DNA of 64,000 nt from Cryptomeria japonica (taxonomy: Eukaryota > Streptophyta > Pinopsida > Cupressales > Cupressaceae): contig NC_081409.1 of assembly GCF_030272615.1 (NCBI RefSeq), positions 475,288,573 to 475,352,572 of the forward strand. The letters run 5' to 3'. The number at the start of each line of letters is the position of its first letter. Positions within the stretch are counted from its first letter, which is position 1. Positions 62,163 through 64,000 of this stretch are shown here, piece after piece. The notes below the pieces were generated by a model. The model saw nothing but the letters and a program-made list of their open reading frames with translations, ran no database searches and was not told where the DNA came from. The position numbers and the translations under genes were made by a program.

Positions 62163-62890
62163 TGTATACAGTGAAATTTGGAAGGATTAAACTTATGTAA
62201 AACCAACAAAGATCCAACCACATAAACCCTAGTTCTATAATCAAGAATCCACCATACACCAATGAAGAACTTAAAACATGCAAATTACAATTAAATAAAA
62301 AATATTATACCATTCACATGCTTGGGGTTTGATCTCCATTTTTTCCTATCTCCATTGATCTTGTTTGGTATGATTGCTCTCAAATTTTGTATTGTGCACA
62401 AGAGATCAAAAAAGAATGGATTGTGGTTGTGAAGTTGCTTGATCATAAGAAGGCTTGATTGCATATGTCATTGGGGTTGATAAGGATAAAAGGATCCTCT
62501 TATATAGATAAAACCTTAAAAAATGAAGGGATAGGATTAAGAGGTGAAAGGATAAATGGTCAACTAGGATTAAAGGGTAGGTAGGGGAAAGGATAAAATA
62601 TTAGAAAGGTGGTTAAGATAAAATCAAAAGATAAATGACTAGTGTCATGGAGGGAAAAAGCTAATGAATTAACTAAATAAATAAAGATATATTTAATTAA
62701 TAGATTAAGTGGGGCCAATTAAATAAATAAAATATTTATTTAATTTAGGGAAAGGATAATCTAAATAAATAAAAAATATTTATTTAAATAAGGAAAGGGT
62801 AAAAAAGGATAAGTGAATTAATTAAATAGATAAAAATCTATTTAATGAATATAAGGCTTAGGATAAAATATTTATTTAATTAGGCTAGGA
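62163..62890 (-). repeat. Putative 5' LTR of X, outer end unresolved
   Basis: Starts TGTATACAGTGAAATTTGG beside the primer site. The right end is approximate because the next element (Y) begins near 62900. The distal part is rich in AAATAAATAAAATATTTATTT repeats. Confidence 0.5.
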
Positions 62891-62899
62891 AAATTTTAG

Positions 62900-63277
62900 G
62901 TGTCTAGAAATTTGTTCTAAGGGAATAATTGATGATGAATCTTATAGAGAAAAAGATCTTCAACAACTTGAGATGCTTGATGAACAACGTATAAATGCTC
63001 TTGAGAATATCCAAGCTTATCAAAAAAATCTACAATGGATCTATAACGATAAGGTTATCCAATACTTTTTATCTGTAGGTGATTTGGTGGTCTGTGAGAA
63101 TCAACACAATGTAAATGTTTTACCGGGTGAAAAAGAAAAGTTCAGTCTGAATTGGCCTAGACCATACATGATTACTGACATCTATGGATTATGTGCTTAC
63201 AAGAGATAGTAGATGTGGTAGGTACGCCTCTTAAATAACTCATAAATGTTATGCATCTTTGTAAATACTATGCTTAA
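62900..63277 (+). pseudogene. Integrase C-terminus of Tat-like element Y
   Basis: Encodes GIIDDESYREKDLQQLEMLDE, then RINALENIQAYQKNLQ and SVGDLVVCENQHNVNVLP, aligning with the last 120 residues of E2 pol. A frameshift and stops occur near 63208, and the frame recovers as MHLCKYYA before TAA at 63277. The upstream part of pol is missing, so Y was cut or overrun here. Confidence 0.85.
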
Positions 63278-64000
63278 TCTTCTTCCTTTTTTCCCTCTTT
63301 CATCATCTTTGTTGAGTAGTATGCTAGCATGTCTTCATTAAAGCATGTTATGTTATATAGTTTTGTTATTTGATATACATTGCTTTATTCTTGACAAAAT
63401 TTGGTTGTCTTGGATTCATTATGTAATTTCTTATGAATTTATATTTCTTTATTTTAGCTTATCATTGAATTCTTGTATGGATAATGTTAGATTAGATCAT
63501 ACATGTGTTTGGTTAAGACATAATTTAGCTAGATCACGTAGACATGCAATTTAACATAGGTACATTACATCATCAATAGTAGTATTTAATTAAACATTTA
63601 GGTTATTTAGTTAAATAGAACATGTATCCATTTAATAATGATGAAATTAATTAACCAATCACATGAGCATTAAATTAGACATACATGTTCTTCACCATAT
63701 TTGTTACTTTTAATCGAAGAAATATAATGAATTTGTTTTTTATTTCAAGGGACAAGTGTGAGAAATATCATCATGTATATAAAAAAATTAATACAACATA
63801 TATACCACAACTCATTCAAAGTGTGGTGTCCAGGCAAGTGCAATAATCTACTCTACAGATGATGGCACTTGAGCCATTTGGTCCTAGATATGGTATTCCC
63901 ATGGAGGTGTGTCTATGTAACATAGAACACAAATGACTACTAGAGGATCTCCTCCAAGAGGAGCTCCTCCTATCTCTCTACAATTTCATGCCTCTATACA
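63278..64000. other. 3' region of Y, possibly with the end of an antisense PMD ORF
   Basis: The first few hundred bases resemble the E2 spacer (28551-29150 inverted). On the minus strand near 63880-63960, the reading HTSMGIPYLGP after a Ser-rich stretch weakly resembles the tail of the E2 PMD ORF (YTPMGPPSRP). It lies at about the same distance from the pol stop (about 600 bp). Confidence 0.35.

Overview
This window looks like plant heterochromatin from a very large, repeat-rich genome, most likely a gymnosperm. I infer this from the stacked Ty3/gypsy LTR retrotransposons (Tat-like and Tekay/Del-like), very long LTRs, AT-rich spacers and the absence of any recognisable intact host gene. Everything I can identify is a transposable element, a relic of one, or tandem/simple sequence.

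Layout. 1-2.6 kb: gag, primer-binding site and LTR of a decayed Tekay-like element on the minus strand (E0). 2.6-3.8 kb: a 356-bp tandem dimer and AT-rich degenerate repeats. 4.0-7.0 kb: a broken minus-strand gene of a putative DDE-transposase-like family. It is followed to 10.8 kb by GA tracts, arrays of a short two-orientation motif and a tandem duplication of about 1.24 kb. 11.2-11.8 kb: a 288-bp tandem dimer.

From about 12 to 63 kb there is one nested structure. A minus-strand Tat-like element (X: gag near 12-12.9 kb, primer-binding site at 62.15 kb, LTR from 62.16 kb) was entered by E4 (13118-53328, plus strand, no RT or integrase seen) and E3 (54733-61289, minus strand, no pol). E4 was entered by E1 (17711-49768, Tekay/Del-like chromovirus, LTRs up to 4.6 kb). 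E1 was entered by E2 (23811-37938, minus strand, Tat-like, with an open 1283-codon pol frame). E2 also carries an antisense plant-mobile-domain (PMD) ORF. Target-site duplications TATGG (E1) and AGTGG (E2) are exact; those of E4 and E3 match at four of five bases. At the right end (62.9-64 kb) is the integrase C-terminus of another Tat-like element (Y).

The most unusual features are these. (1) E1 and E2 both show the same rare architecture: a whole element whose distal LTR is truncated and joined to a second copy of its own upstream flank plus an extra LTR. (2) E1 keeps its gag-pol frame over 4.8 kb with no net indel, yet by hand count it contains about 28 in-frame TAG stops and only one TAA. 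(3) E2 combines an open PR-RT-RNaseH-RNaseH-IN polyprotein, broken by one TGA, with an antisense PMD gene for which a splice model can be proposed. (4) E2, E3 and E4 appear to be an autonomous/non-autonomous family trio. (5) The transposase-like relic lies beside arrays resembling subterminal transposase-binding repeats.
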